Shown here: positions 44,428-54,276 of the stretch, in pieces
Position numbering within the stretch: the first letter of the stretch is position 1
Layout: the number at the start of each line of letters is the position of its first letter
NCBI RefSeq assembly: GCF_023016045.1
Contig: NZ_JALKAP010000002.1
Span: 372,001-436,000 of the forward strand
Direction: 5' to 3'
Origin: Marinobacter sp. S6332
GTDB taxonomy: Bacteria; Pseudomonadota; Gammaproteobacteria; Pseudomonadales; Oleiphilaceae
DNA length: 64,000 bases
Notes under the pieces: generated by a model
What the model saw: the letters and a program-made list of their open reading frames with translations, nothing else
The model's database searches: none
What the model was told of the DNA's origin: nothing
Translations under genes and position numbers: made by a program

Positions 44428-44931
44428 TTAATGAGTCTGCTGCTCTGCACCGGCTTCACCGGCTGCCTCTTCCTGCTTGCGCTGAAGGGCTTGCGCGTAG
44501 ATAGCGTCGAAGTTAACCGGTGCCAACATCAGCGCCGGGAAGCTGCCTTTATTGACGACCCCATCGATTGCTTCACGTGCATAGGGGAACAAGATTGTGG
44601 GGCAATAGGCGCCCAGCATCTGGCCAAGCTGAGGGCCTTCAATGCCCGCCACAAGAAACACGCCTGCTTGTTGAATCTCAACAATATAAGCGACTTTCTC
44701 ATCAATTTTCGCGGTAACAGTAAGGGATAGAACAACCTCATATTGGTTGTCGCTCACCTTCGAATGCGAGGTGTTCAAGTCCAGATTCACCTGCGGCTTC
44801 CACTGCTCCTGGAATACAACTGGCGAGTTGGGGGATTCAAAAGAAAGGTCCTTCACGTAAATACGCTGCAGGGCAAATTGAGCTTGGTTCTGGTTGTCAC
44901 TGCCTGCGGCGGCTTGCGGATTCTCAGCCAT
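44428..44931 (-). CDS. secB: Protein-export chaperone SecB
   Basis: Tetrameric cytosolic chaperone that holds preproteins unfolded and brings them to SecA. FALQRIYVKDLSFESPNSP at the start, LGAYCPTILFPYAREAI and the C-terminal FPALMLAPVNFDAIYAQ are the family's conserved elements. 167 residues; normal. TATAAGGAGT lies before the ATG on the minus strand... the exact spacing was not scored. A yibN-like gene lies upstream on the same strand, but the usual grxC between them is absent. Confidence 0.96.
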   Translation of the reverse strand: MAENPQAAAGSDNQNQAQFALQRIYVKDLSFESPNSPVVFQEQWKPQVNLDLNTSHSKVSDNQYEVVLSLTVTAKIDEKVAYIVEIQQAGVFLVAGIEGPQLGQMLGAYCPTILFPYAREAIDGVVNKGSFPALMLAPVNFDAIYAQALQRKQEEAAGEAGAEQQTH

Positions 44932-45084
44932 GTTCAGTCCTTTTGCTTTTATAAGGAGTTATTAGAATGGGCTTAAGGCCCGTTTTTATGATTGCATCTC
45001 TCGCCACAGTCTACTGCCTGATGGCGATCAGTTATGTGAAACAGTGCGGCAGATCAGTGCTCAGATCAAGCACTGCTATCGCTT

Positions 45085-45501
45085 TTACTTCTTTACCAGC
45101 GGCAAGTTGCTGGTTTTCCAGTCACTGACGCCACCATTAAGCCGAACCACATTAGCAAAACCCTCTGCGTTCAACTGTTTGACGGCCATGGCCGAGTGTT
45201 GGCCCATCTTATCAGCCACGATGATCTGTTTGTCTTTGTGTTTATTCAGCTCGGCAGCTCTGCTTTTCAGACTGCTCAGCGGAATATTCACAGAACCCGT
45301 AATACGACCTTCGCCAAACTCTTTGCGATCACGGATATCAACCACAATTGCCTCATCGCGGTTTATCAGGCTCACGGCGCCTTGGGCGGAAATTTTAGCG
45401 CCACCCCGTCTGGATTCCAGCACCAGAATAGCGACCAAAAAGGCCACAAACAGCGAGGCAAGTACGTAGTGGTTAACGACAAATTCAAACAACCGATCCA
45501 T
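45085..45501 (-). CDS. yibN: YibN-like membrane-anchored rhodanese-fold protein
   Basis: 138 residues: an N-terminal membrane helix (about 10-30) and a rhodanese fold (VVDIRDRKEFGEGRITGSVNIP). The loop where active rhodaneses have Cys-x-x-G reads VADKMGQHS, so the catalytic Cys is missing. E. coli YibN, as I recall it, is also changed there, so this is a family trait. It lies near secB and divergent from gpmI, the same neighbourhood as in E. coli. It is unlikely to be a sulfurtransferase; a binding role is possible. Confidence 0.85.
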   Translation of the reverse strand: MDRLFEFVVNHYVLASLFVAFLVAILVLESRRGGAKISAQGAVSLINRDEAIVVDIRDRKEFGEGRITGSVNIPLSSLKSRAAELNKHKDKQIIVADKMGQHSAMAVKQLNAEGFANVVRLNGGVSDWKTSNLPLVKK

Positions 45502-45657
45502 GAGGTTACCCTGACAATAAGTTTGGGCGGATTATACACAGCCTGCTCGCCGGACAGAAGGCGACCATACAGGTGACGACTGTGGCCTCAAAGCCCAAAA
45601 ATGGATAAGCTTAATATCTACTTCTGTAAACTTACCGCTATTCTACTTCCGGACTGA

Positions 45658-47208
45658 ATGATGACAGCATTGCGCAAGCCGACAGCACTAATAATTCTGG
45701 ACGGCTGGGGCCATCGTGATCCCGCCGAAGACAACGCCATTAGCAACGCCAACACACCCTTTTGGGACAAGCTCTGGGAATCCAACCCCCGAACACTCAT
45801 CAACACCTCGGGCATGTTTGTAGGGCTGCCGAAGGGCCAGATGGGTAACTCCGAAGTCGGGCACATGAACCTTGGCGCAGGTCGTGTGGTTTATCAGAGC
45901 CTAACGCGTATTGATAAGGATGTAGAAGAAGGCACCTTCAACGACAACAAGGCACTTTGCAGCGCAATCGACAAAGCCATCAAAAATGACGGCGCCGTTC
46001 ACCTAATGGGGCTACTTTCACCCGGCGGCGTTCACTGCCATGAAGACCACATACTCGCAGCCGCCGAGCTTGCAGCCGCAAGGGGTGCCAAAGAAGTGTA
46101 CGTTCACGCATTCCTTGATGGCCGCGATATGCCGCCCCGCAGTGCAAAGCCGTCACTAGAGAAAGCTGCCGCAAAGTTGAAGAGTCTAGGCGTGGGCCGA
46201 ATTGCGTCTATTGTTGGCCGCTATTTTGCCATGGATAGAGACAACCGCTGGGACAGAGTAGAGCCTGCTTATAATTTGATGACGCAGGGAGAAGCGGAGT
46301 TCACCGCTGCTGACCCTGTTTCAGCTCTGGAACAAGCCTACGAGCGCGGTGAGAACGATGAGTTCGTGAAACCAACACGCATCCAAAACGCTGGCGAGTC
46401 CGCTGGCACTATTAATGATGGCGATGCGGTTTTGTTTATGAACTTTCGGGCTGATCGGGCCCGGGAAATGACCCGCACGTTTGTTGACGAGAGCTTTGAT
46501 GGATTCGAACGCCGCAAACACCCAAATTTGGCAGACTTTGTAATGCTCACCGAGTACGCGGCGGATATAAAAACATCTTGTGCCTACCCGCCTGAAAAGC
46601 TGGTGAATGGTTTAGGCGAATACCTAGCAGGGCTTGGCAAAACCCAACTACGCATTTCTGAAACTGAAAAGTACGCCCACGTCACCTTCTTTTTTAACGG
46701 CGGACAAGAAACACCTTTTACAGGCGAAGACAGGATTCTGGTGCCCTCTCCCAAAGTGGCCACCTACGACCTACAACCCGAAATGAGCGCTCCCGAAGTC
46801 ACAGATAAACTGGTTGAAGCCATCAAGAGCGGCAAATACGATCTAGTGGTGTGCAACTACGCCAACGGAGACATGGTTGGCCACACCGGCAAACTGGACG
46901 CAGCCATAAAGGCAGTAGAGTGTTTGGATAAGTGCGTACAACGGGTGGTTGAAGCACTCGAAGAAGTCGATGGGCAGGCACTTATAACCGCTGATCACGG
47001 CAACTGCGAGCAAATGACTGATCCGGATTCTGGTCAGGTTCACACGGCACACACCATCGGCCCTGTGCCTCTGGTGTACGCAGGCAATCGCGCTGTCACT
47101 CTTAGTGATGACGGCAGCCTGAGTGATGTAGCCCCCACCCTCCTCGCATTAATGGAGCTGGAACTGCCTAAGGAAATGACCGGCCATAGTCTGGTTAAAC
47201 TCGGTTGA
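45658..47208 (+). CDS. gpmI: 2,3-bisphosphoglycerate-independent phosphoglycerate mutase GpmI
   Basis: Interconverts 3- and 2-phosphoglycerate with manganese. [12 protein letters not shown] holds the first metal ligand, Ser65 ([10 protein letters not shown]) forms the phosphoserine, and [11 protein letters not shown] and [14 protein letters not shown] hold the remaining ligands. 516 residues, as expected. Two ATGs are adjacent (45658, 45661). envC follows with a four-base overlap. Confidence 0.97.
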   Translation: MMTALRKPTALIILDGWGHRDPAEDNAISNANTPFWDKLWESNPRTLINTSGMFVGLPKGQMGNSEVGHMNLGAGRVVYQSLTRIDKDVEEGTFNDNKALCSAIDKAIKNDGAVHLMGLLSPGGVHCHEDHILAAAELAAARGAKEVYVHAFLDGRDMPPRSAKPSLEKAAAKLKSLGVGRIASIVGRYFAMDRDNRWDRVEPAYNLMTQGEAEFTAADPVSALEQAYERGENDEFVKPTRIQNAGESAGTINDGDAVLFMNFRADRAREMTRTFVDESFDGFERRKHPNLADFVMLTEYAADIKTSCAYPPEKLVNGLGEYLAGLGKTQLRISETEKYAHVTFFFNGGQETPFTGEDRILVPSPKVATYDLQPEMSAPEVTDKLVEAIKSGKYDLVVCNYANGDMVGHTGKLDAAIKAVECLDKCVQRVVEALEEVDGQALITADHGNCEQMTDPDSGQVHTAHTIGPVPLVYAGNRAVTLSDDGSLSDVAPTLLALMELELPKEMTGHSLVKLG

Positions 47209-48368
47209 TCTGGAAACAGGCCTTAGCATTGCGATTAACTGCAGTATTGGCGCTGGCACTCACTTTCACGCTGGGTGCAGCGTCAATCGCGCTCGCGAAA
47301 GAGGTTACACCAGCCCAGATTGCAGCTCTCAAGGAACGCATTGAGGATATCGACGACTGGCTGGCTGACGCCGAAGAAGATCGCTCCGCACTGGAGCGAC
47401 AGTTAGCTGCGGCTGAACGTACCATCAGCCGACTGACTCGCGAACGCAGATCTCTTGTCGAACAGGCAAAGAAACAGCAGCAACGACTGGCCAAATTGCA
47501 GAAAGAAGAGCAAGAACTGGCGCGCACCTTGGAGCGCCAGAGAGAAAGTCTGAAAAAACAAATACGTACCGCTTGGATGGAAGGCGACGCTCCGGCTGTA
47601 AAAGTTCTGCTCAACGAAGTGAACCCGGACAACATTGCCCGGACCATGACCTATTACGAATACCTCAGCCGCGATACGGTTAAGCGTCTAGAAGCTTTCC
47701 ATAAAAATCTGGAGGAACTCAAGGTAACCCAAGCAGCGGTTCAGAATACCCGCGCGGAGTTGGCTGGCGCAGAGGAAGGCATCGTTAAGCGCCAACAGGC
47801 ATTGAAAGCTTCCAGACTGGAGCGAGAGAAGACGTTGGCAGCGCTTGATCAGGATATTCGCAGCCGCCGCAGCGAAAAAAGCGAGCTTGAATCTGACCGC
47901 AAACGGTTGGAAAAACTGCTCTCCGAAGTACAACAAGCCATCGCAAACATTCCCTCCCCCAATGAGTCCCAGCCGTTTCCGTCGCTGCGCAACAAGTTGC
48001 CATGGCCAGCACAGGGCAAGGTAACCAGCCGCTTTGGTGATCAGTATGCCGAAGGTAAACTACGCAGAAACGGGCTGATCATCCAGACCGACAAGGAAGC
48101 CGACGTAAAAGCCATTCATTACGGCCGCGTTGTGTTTGCCAACTGGCTAAGGGGTTTTGGGTTGATAACAATTATTGATCACGGCGACGGCTACATGACA
48201 CTCTATGGCCACAGCAGCAGCTTGTTCACTAGCCCCGGCGACTGGGTTGCAGCCGGAGAGCCTATTGCACAGACAGGTCACACCGGCGGAACAGACGCCC
48301 CAGCACTGTATTTTGAGGTTCGCCATAACGGTAAACCGGATAACCCGGGGCGCTGGCTGGCCAACTGA
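47205..48368 (+). CDS. envC: Murein hydrolase activator EnvC
   Basis: Exported activator of the division amidases. A signal peptide (ends near LAKEV) is followed by a long coiled coil (about 30-250), then a LytM domain (about 270-385: [54 protein letters not shown]). Several zinc ligands of active M23 peptidases are missing, as in EnvC, so it should activate rather than cut. The TTG at 47205 overlaps the gpmI stop; another TTG at 47229 with an AACAGG site is possible. Confidence 0.9.
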   Translation: MIWKQALALRLTAVLALALTFTLGAASIALAKEVTPAQIAALKERIEDIDDWLADAEEDRSALERQLAAAERTISRLTRERRSLVEQAKKQQQRLAKLQKEEQELARTLERQRESLKKQIRTAWMEGDAPAVKVLLNEVNPDNIARTMTYYEYLSRDTVKRLEAFHKNLEELKVTQAAVQNTRAELAGAEEGIVKRQQALKASRLEREKTLAALDQDIRSRRSEKSELESDRKRLEKLLSEVQQAIANIPSPNESQPFPSLRNKLPWPAQGKVTSRFGDQYAEGKLRRNGLIIQTDKEADVKAIHYGRVVFANWLRGFGLITIIDHGDGYMTLYGHSSSLFTSPGDWVAAGEPIAQTGHTGGTDAPALYFEVRHNGKPDNPGRWLAN

Positions 48369-48476
48369 ACACTGGCGGCGGGGCTGACAAACGCGCCCGC
48401 TGACGCCATACTGTCGGGAACATAAAGCTCAGCCCAACCCTCTGCTCAACTATCGGAATAACCACGGGATATGTGA

Positions 48477-49874
48477 ATGAAACGGGTCCGAAGTACACTC
48501 CAAGCCTTACCTTTGCGCTCAGCCATCCTCGCAGCCTGTTTCATGTCTCTTCCCGGGCTTGCGCTCGCGCAGGAAGATCCCTCCGACGATACCCAGCTGT
48601 TGGAAGGCATTCAGAATGGTGAGCGGGTTGAAATCACCCTGCCCGACCCGGAAAAACAACTGCCGCTGGACGATCTGCGCAAGTTCACCGAGGTTTTTAG
48701 CCGCATCAAGGCCGCCTACGTTGAAGAGGTAGACGATCGTCAGCTACTGGAAAGCGCCATCAAAGGCATGCTCTCCGATCTGGATCCCCACTCTACTTAC
48801 CTCGCACCTAAAGATTACGAAGAGCTGGAAGAAAGCACTTCAGGGGAATTTGGCGGCTTAGGCATTGAAGTCGGCATGGAGAACGGCTTCATAAAGGTTA
48901 TCGCACCTATTGATGACACGCCTGCGCAGAAAGCTGGCGTTCAGTCCGGCGACCTGATCATTAAGCTTGATGAGAAACCGGTAAAAGGCATGAGCCTTGA
49001 AGAGTCTGTGCAGCTTATGCGCGGCAAACCCGGCACAGTTCTTACGCTGACCATCATGCGCGAGGGTGAAAATGCCCCGGTAGAGATCGACGTAGAGCGG
49101 GCTGTTATCAAGGTTACCAGCGTGAAGACGCGCATGATTGAAGACGGTTACGGCTATGTGCGCCTGACCCAGTTCCAAGCGGAAACAGGCGGTCAATTTA
49201 CAAAAGCCCTCAAAAAGCTAAAGGAAGACCATGGCGGTGATCTGGACGGACTAGTCATCGACTTGCGCAACAATCCGGGCGGCGTTCTACAAGCAGCTGT
49301 TGCCACGGCGGACGCACTGCTCGACGAAGGGCTGATTGTATACACTGAAGGCCGAATCCAGAGCTCCCGCCTACGCTTTAGCGCCAAAAATGGCGATGTG
49401 ATGGCTGGCACACCCATTGTTGTGCTTATTAACGGCGGCTCTGCCTCCGCATCAGAGATTCTTGCTGGTGCGCTTCAGGATCATAAGCGGGCTGTCATTA
49501 TGGGCACCCAATCTTTTGGCAAAGGCAGCGTTCAAACCGTTATTCCACTGGACGAAACCCACGCCATCAAGATGACAACCGCTCGCTATTACACTCCCGA
49601 CGGTCGCTCTATACAGGCCACAGGCATTAAACCAGACATTGAAGTAAAGCCAGCTGAGCTGAAGGAGTTGGATAGCCGCCCATTCTTTACCGAAGCAGAT
49701 CTCAGCGGCCACTTGATTGGCCAAGATGAGAAAACCGAAGGCAAAGACAAGCAATCCAAGACTGACAGTCAAAATGCCTCTATGGCAGAAAGGGACTACC
49801 AACTGCGCTCGGCACTCAACCTGCTTAAAGGGCTGCACATCCTAAATCGCAAGGGAGCAGACGCAACACAGTGA
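48477..49874 (+). CDS. Carboxyl-terminal processing protease (S41)
   Basis: Periplasmic serine protease, 465 residues. A signal peptide (ends ALAQED), then an N-terminal helical part, a PDZ domain (about 100-190: GGLGIEVGMENGFIKVIAPI), and the S41 core with Ser in GGSASASEILAGAL and Lys in SFGKGSVQT. A charged 30-residue linker (KTEGKDKQSK) lies near the C-terminus. The order gpmI-envC-ctp-yibQ is conserved in many proteobacteria and suggests a cell-envelope role. The start at 48477 is an ATG. Confidence 0.93.
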   Translation: MKRVRSTLQALPLRSAILAACFMSLPGLALAQEDPSDDTQLLEGIQNGERVEITLPDPEKQLPLDDLRKFTEVFSRIKAAYVEEVDDRQLLESAIKGMLSDLDPHSTYLAPKDYEELEESTSGEFGGLGIEVGMENGFIKVIAPIDDTPAQKAGVQSGDLIIKLDEKPVKGMSLEESVQLMRGKPGTVLTLTIMREGENAPVEIDVERAVIKVTSVKTRMIEDGYGYVRLTQFQAETGGQFTKALKKLKEDHGGDLDGLVIDLRNNPGGVLQAAVATADALLDEGLIVYTEGRIQSSRLRFSAKNGDVMAGTPIVVLINGGSASASEILAGALQDHKRAVIMGTQSFGKGSVQTVIPLDETHAIKMTTARYYTPDGRSIQATGIKPDIEVKPAELKELDSRPFFTEADLSGHLIGQDEKTEGKDKQSKTDSQNASMAERDYQLRSALNLLKGLHILNRKGADATQ

Positions 49875-50719
49875 AGGCCCTTTTTGCTTATAAACAGGCC
49901 ATCTCAGCCCTGATTAGGCTGGCGCTGGCGGCACTGGCAAGCTTGGCGGCTGGCTTAGTAGCGGCAGAGCCTTCTACCGGGGGCATTCCGCCAACCATTG
50001 CCATCATCATTGATGACATGGGACATAACCTGCACGAGGGTGAGCGCCTAGCCAATCTGGACCAGCCACTGACACTGGCGTTTTTACCCTACCGCAGGCA
50101 CACAGACTCTCTTGCGCGCCTGGCGCACAATCGCAATAAAGAGATTATGCTGCACGCCCCCATGGCAAACACCCGCAATTTCAGCCTTGGGCCAGGCGGG
50201 CTAACACCAGACATGGACGAGCAGAGCTTCACATCGACCCTGCGCCGAGCCCTGCAATCTATCCCTTATGTGCAAGGGGTGAACAATCACATGGGCAGCC
50301 TGCTAACTCAGCAACTGAGACCCATGGACTGGGTAATGAAGGAGCTGAATCGCTATCCGGTTTATTTTGTCGATAGCCGAACCATTGCCTCGTCTGTTGC
50401 GGGCGACGTTGCCGCCGCCTATCAAATCCCCACAATGACACGGGATGTGTTCTTGGATCATGAGCAAACAGAAGAGTTTGTCGACCAACAGTTCAGAGAA
50501 CTGGTTCGGCGGGCAAAGTTAAAAGGAAGCGCGATCGGCATAGGCCACCCACACACGGTGACCGTCGACTATCTGGAAAAGCACCTTCCGTTATTGGACG
50601 AGCAAGGTATTGCCATAGCTACGGTAAGCGGGCTTTGGGCAATTCGCAACAATAACCAAAGGATGTTCGCGGAAGGGGAAAAGCAGACCATCCGGCCTGC
50701 TTTTGCTAAAAAACACTAA
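49871..50719 (+). CDS. yibQ: Divergent polysaccharide deacetylase family protein YibQ
   Basis: 282 residues with a signal peptide (ends VAAEPS) and a divergent deacetylase fold: [10 protein letters not shown] at the start (the metal Asp pair), then LHAPMAN and [11 protein letters not shown] and [11 protein letters not shown], the usual motif order. Activity is not shown for the family. Starts with GTG overlapping the protease stop (GTGA), so it is coupled to it. Its end overlaps the convergent hisF by four bases. Confidence 0.88.
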   Translation: MKALFAYKQAISALIRLALAALASLAAGLVAAEPSTGGIPPTIAIIIDDMGHNLHEGERLANLDQPLTLAFLPYRRHTDSLARLAHNRNKEIMLHAPMANTRNFSLGPGGLTPDMDEQSFTSTLRRALQSIPYVQGVNNHMGSLLTQQLRPMDWVMKELNRYPVYFVDSRTIASSVAGDVAAAYQIPTMTRDVFLDHEQTEEFVDQQFRELVRRAKLKGSAIGIGHPHTVTVDYLEKHLPLLDEQGIAIATVSGLWAIRNNNQRMFAEGEKQTIRPAFAKKH

Positions 50720-51489
50720 TCCCTGACTTCAATACCTTGTGCCTTCATAAAGGCCTTGGCTTCAGGAATTGTGTGCTCACCAAAGTGGAATATAGACGCC
50801 GCAAGCACCGCATCGGCGCCGCCCTTGGTAACGCCATCTGCCAAGTGCTGAAGCTCGCCCACGCCACCTGAAGCAATCACTGGTACCGTCACCGCATCGC
50901 TAACAGCTCGCGTCAGGCCAAGATCAAAACCAATCTTGGTGCCATCTCTATCCATGCTTGTTAGCAAGAGCTCCCCAGCACCCATTTCCACCATTTTACG
51001 CGCCCAGTCTACAGCGTCTAGCCCGGTTGGCTTGCGGCCACCGTGGGTAAAGATTTCCCAACGAAGTTCCTCACCCTCAGCACTCACCTGCTTGGCATCA
51101 ATAGCCACAACAATACACTGGCTACCGAAGCGGTCTGCAGCTTCGCGCACAAACTCCGGGTTGAATACCGCAGCGGTATTAATGGCAACCTTATCTGCAC
51201 CTGCGTTCAGCAGCTTGCGAATATCTTCCACCGCACGAACACCGCCACCCACTGTCAAAGGGATGAAAACCTCTGCAGCCATGCGCTCTACGGTCTCGTA
51301 GGTTGTATCTCGGCTTTCATGGCTTGCCGTAATATCCAGAAAGGTGATCTCGTCAGCGCCTTGCTCGTTATAACGGCGGGCTACTTCAACAGGGTCGCCG
51401 GCATCCCGGATATCCACAAAGTTAACGCCTTTCACAACACGCCCTTTGTCCACATCCAGACAGGGGATAATGCGCTTTGCCAGTGTCAT
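50716..51489 (-). CDS. hisF: Imidazole glycerol phosphate synthase cyclase subunit HisF
   Basis: Makes IGP and AICAR from PRFAR with ammonia from HisH. The barrel begins [22 protein letters not shown], holding the first catalytic Asp, and the second is in [10 protein letters not shown]. 257 residues. Last gene of hisBHAF on the minus strand, 13 bases after hisA. Confidence 0.97.
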   Translation of the reverse strand: MTLAKRIIPCLDVDKGRVVKGVNFVDIRDAGDPVEVARRYNEQGADEITFLDITASHESRDTTYETVERMAAEVFIPLTVGGGVRAVEDIRKLLNAGADKVAINTAAVFNPEFVREAADRFGSQCIVVAIDAKQVSAEGEELRWEIFTHGGRKPTGLDAVDWARKMVEMGAGELLLTSMDRDGTKIGFDLGLTRAVSDAVTVPVIASGGVGELQHLADGVTKGGADAVLAASIFHFGEHTIPEAKAFMKAQGIEVRD

Positions 51490-51502
51490 AAATTTACCTT
51501 GT

Positions 51503-52240
51503 TCAGCCTTTCAAGGAATCACAGAACGCCTGAGCTTCCGCAACGTCCAGCGTGCCTTCGTATATCGCGCGGCCAGTGATAGCGCCAACGATACCCTTGT
51601 GGGCCACTGGCGCCAAACGCTTGAGGTCATCCATGTTGGTTACGCCACCGGAAGCGATCACAGGAATACCGCCCTCTTCTGCCAGAGCAGCCGTGGCTTC
51701 CACGTTTACGCCCTGCATCATGCCGTCGCGGTTGATATCAGTATAAACAATCGCTTCAACGCCATCGCTAGCAAAACGTTTTGCTAGATCGACTGCCATC
51801 ACTTCAGAAACCTCAGCCCAGCCATCGGTAGCTACGCGGCCATCTTTGGCATCAAGCCCCACAATGATGTGGCCCGGGAAGCGCTTGCACATTTCCGTCA
51901 CAAATTCGGGTTCTTTAACAGCTTTGGTGCCGATAATGACCCATTGCACGCCGGCGTTGAGATAGGCTTCAATGGTTTCCGCTGAACGAATACCGCCGCC
52001 AATCTGTATTGGCAAATCCGGATATTTGCGTGCAATGGCTTTAACAATTTCTCCGTTAACCGGCTCGCCTGCAAAAGCACCGTTCAGATCAACAAGGTGC
52101 AAGCGGCGGGCACCAGCTTCTACCCAGCGGGTGGCCATATCAACTGGGTCGCCACCAAAAACGGTGGAGTCTTCCATACGGCCCTGGCGCAACCGCACGC
52201 ATCGGCCGTCTTTCAGATCAATGGCGGGAATAATCAGCAT
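51503..52240 (-). CDS. hisA: ProFAR isomerase HisA
   Basis: Isomerises ProFAR to PRFAR in histidine synthesis. [20 protein letters not shown] contains the catalytic Asp; the second acid lies in [24 protein letters not shown] at 52240 overlaps the hisH end by seven bases; a start four residues earlier (52252) is less likely. 245 residues. Confidence 0.96.
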   Translation of the reverse strand: MLIIPAIDLKDGRCVRLRQGRMEDSTVFGGDPVDMATRWVEAGARRLHLVDLNGAFAGEPVNGEIVKAIARKYPDLPIQIGGGIRSAETIEAYLNAGVQWVIIGTKAVKEPEFVTEMCKRFPGHIIVGLDAKDGRVATDGWAEVSEVMAVDLAKRFASDGVEAIVYTDINRDGMMQGVNVEATAALAEEGGIPVIASGGVTNMDDLKRLAPVAHKGIVGAITGRAIYEGTLDVAEAQAFCDSLKG

Positions 52241-52875
52241 GTTCCATTCCAATCAGTAAAGTTCTTGAGAAGTTGCAGACCTGCCCCGGCACTTTTCTCG
52301 GGGTGAAACTGCACAGCAAAAATATTATTTCTGGCCACCGCAGCGGCTAAATCAACGCCGTAATGACTGCGCCCGGCAATGTCTGCATTACCTTCCGCTT
52401 CAGCGTAATAGCTATGTACAAAATAGAAGCGGTCACCATCAGGAATGCCCTGCCACAGCGGGTGTTCCATAGCATGGCAAACCTGATTCCACCCCATGTG
52501 GGGCACCTTTAGGCGCTCGCCATTTTCTATCAGGTTTTCGCCAAAGAAGCGCACCTCGGAAGGAAACAGGTTAATACCTTCAACCCCGCCGTTTTCTTCG
52601 CTACGGGACATTAGCGCCTGCATGCCAACACAGATTCCGAGGAACGGACGGTCACGGGACACTTCCCGAACCAAGTTGTCCACGCCCAACCGGCGGATCT
52701 CCGCCATGCAATCACGAATGGCGCCAACACCGGGTAAAATCACCCGGTCGGCTTCACGAATGTGGTCTGCGTTATCGGTTACTAGAACTCTGGTATCCGG
52801 GGCTACATGCTCTACCGCTTTGCGGGCAGAGTGAAGGTTACCCATGCCGTAGTCGATGATGGCAACGGTTTTCAT
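52234..52875 (-). CDS. hisH: Imidazole glycerol phosphate synthase glutaminase subunit HisH
   Basis: Glutaminase partner of HisF. The nucleophile Cys lies in [13 protein letters not shown], and [10 protein letters not shown] holds the catalytic His and Glu. 213 residues from the ATG at 52875 ([16 protein letters not shown]); the frame is open 165 bases further upstream into hisB but with no family similarity there. Overlaps hisA. Confidence 0.96.
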   Translation of the reverse strand: MKTVAIIDYGMGNLHSARKAVEHVAPDTRVLVTDNADHIREADRVILPGVGAIRDCMAEIRRLGVDNLVREVSRDRPFLGICVGMQALMSRSEENGGVEGINLFPSEVRFFGENLIENGERLKVPHMGWNQVCHAMEHPLWQGIPDGDRFYFVHSYYAEAEGNADIAGRSHYGVDLAAAVARNNIFAVQFHPEKSAGAGLQLLKNFTDWNGTC

Positions 52876-52903
52876 GGTAAGTGCGGTGTCCTTGCGTGGC
52901 GAA

Positions 52904-53497
52904 TTAAAGAGAGCCTTTGGTAGACGGGGTAACGCCCGCCATGCGCTCATCAAGTTCAACCGCCATACGCAGGGCACGGCCGAATGCCTTGAATACGGTT
53001 TCAATCTGGTGGTGGGTATTCTTGCCGCGCAGGTTATCAATGTGCGCGGTCACCATCGCATGGTTGATAAAACCACGGAAAAACTCTTCAAACAGATCCA
53101 CATCAAAGCCACCCACAACAGCGCGGGTGAAAGGCACTTCCATAATCAGGCCAGGGCGACCAGACAGGTCAATTGCAACACGTGAGAGTGCTTCATCCAT
53201 GGGCACATAAGCATGGCCATAGCGGCAAATGCCCTTTTTATCTCCCACCGCTTGCTTGAACGCCTGACCAAGAGTAATGCCAACGTCTTCCACAGTGTGG
53301 TGGTCATCTATGTGCAAATCGCCTTTGGAAACGATATCCAGATCCATCATCCCGTGACGGGCGATCTGTTCCATCATGTGCTCCAAGAATGGCACACCTG
53401 TATCGAAACTGGATTTACCGGTACCGTCGAGGTTAATTTCAACAGTGATCTGAGTTTCAAGGGTATTTCGTTCTACCCGAGCCTTACGTTCGGCCAT
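52904..53497 (-). CDS. hisB: Imidazoleglycerol-phosphate dehydratase HisB
   Basis: Monofunctional dehydratase (197 residues) without the phosphatase domain of E. coli HisB. The manganese motifs [31 protein letters not shown] and NHAMVTAHI...NTHHQIE are complete. The ATG at 53497 is preferred to a start 15 residues upstream. First of hisBHAF; hisH follows after 28 bases. Confidence 0.97.
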   Translation of the reverse strand: MAERKARVERNTLETQITVEINLDGTGKSSFDTGVPFLEHMMEQIARHGMMDLDIVSKGDLHIDDHHTVEDVGITLGQAFKQAVGDKKGICRYGHAYVPMDEALSRVAIDLSGRPGLIMEVPFTRAVVGGFDVDLFEEFFRGFINHAMVTAHIDNLRGKNTHHQIETVFKAFGRALRMAVELDERMAGVTPSTKGSL

Positions 53498-53623
53498 GGA
53501 GACTCCGTAGCAAATTAAGTGGCACAACGCCGGAAAATTCAATCTTCGGATTATACCTTTTATGCTCTCAGGAGTCCCATAACCTGTTTAATCGTTACGA
53601 TAGCCTGCCTTATTGGAGGAAAA

Positions 53624-54085
53624 TCAAAAGGCTTTCTTCAGGTTGTTCATGTAGGTATCCACCAAACCGTTAAACTCGTGCTTGATAACGGGGCTGATAG
53701 CCAACTTCAACAGGCCTGGAAGTGGCAGCGTTAGCTCAGCACTGGTCTGAAACTTTGCTGTCGTCGCATTATCGCCTTTCGCTTTCAGTACCCAAGAACC
53801 GCGAACCAAACCATTCCCCTCGCCTTTCACTGGCTCCCAAGTGATTTTCCCGGCGCCCTTATCCGAAGAATACTTGCATGCGTACACAGACTGGATGGCG
53901 TGTTTGTCGACTCCAACTTTTTCCATTTCCCAGCGGTAGGTGTTGTCGCCAAGATCCGTCAGCTTGTTTACCTTCGGAAAGTGAGCAGCAGAGCGCGGCA
54001 CATCCGCCAGCAAATCAAAAACCTCATCATAACTGCCCGGAATCTCAAGCTCTCGGTTCAATTCAATCGAAACAGTGATAGCCAC
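53624..54085 (-). CDS. SRPBCC-fold protein
   Basis: A 153-residue helix-grip protein. IELNRELEIPGSYDEVFDLLADVPRSAAHFP is the usual SRPBCC/polyketide-cyclase start, and the C-terminal helix (LPGLLKLAISPVIKHEFNGLVDTYMNNLKK) closes the hydrophobic cavity. Ligand unknown. The start is probably GTG at 54085, six bases after AAGGAG; a TTG at 54112 lies upstream of that site. It lies 126 bases before hisB on the same strand. Confidence 0.75.
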   Translation of the reverse strand: MAITVSIELNRELEIPGSYDEVFDLLADVPRSAAHFPKVNKLTDLGDNTYRWEMEKVGVDKHAIQSVYACKYSSDKGAGKITWEPVKGEGNGLVRGSWVLKAKGDNATTAKFQTSAELTLPLPGLLKLAISPVIKHEFNGLVDTYMNNLKKAF

Positions 54086-54276
54086 AGCGAACTCCTTTTT
54101 ATGTTTATTCAATACTTATCAGGTCAAAAACAATAGGTGCATTTTGGCCTAACACTACGGCATTGTCATACTCCTGCCCTGTTAATTTGTTAACCCTGCG
54201 TTATCCTTTAGCTAATTCGCACCCGGATTCGCCTTGAATCCTGAAAGCTCCCGGAACAAAAAAGGAAGCCGGAACT

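Noticed and set aside
44970..44990. GGGCTTAAGGCCCGTTTTT as a terminator for a plus-strand gene between secB and yibN
   Set aside because: No plus-strand gene ends there; the T run is on the strand opposite to both neighbours, and the loop is tiny.
44932..45084. A hidden grxC gene
   Set aside because: The gap is too short and no CPYC motif is present in any frame.
52876..53040. N-terminal extension of hisH
   Set aside because: It runs through the end of hisB in another frame; family similarity begins at [10 protein letters not shown].
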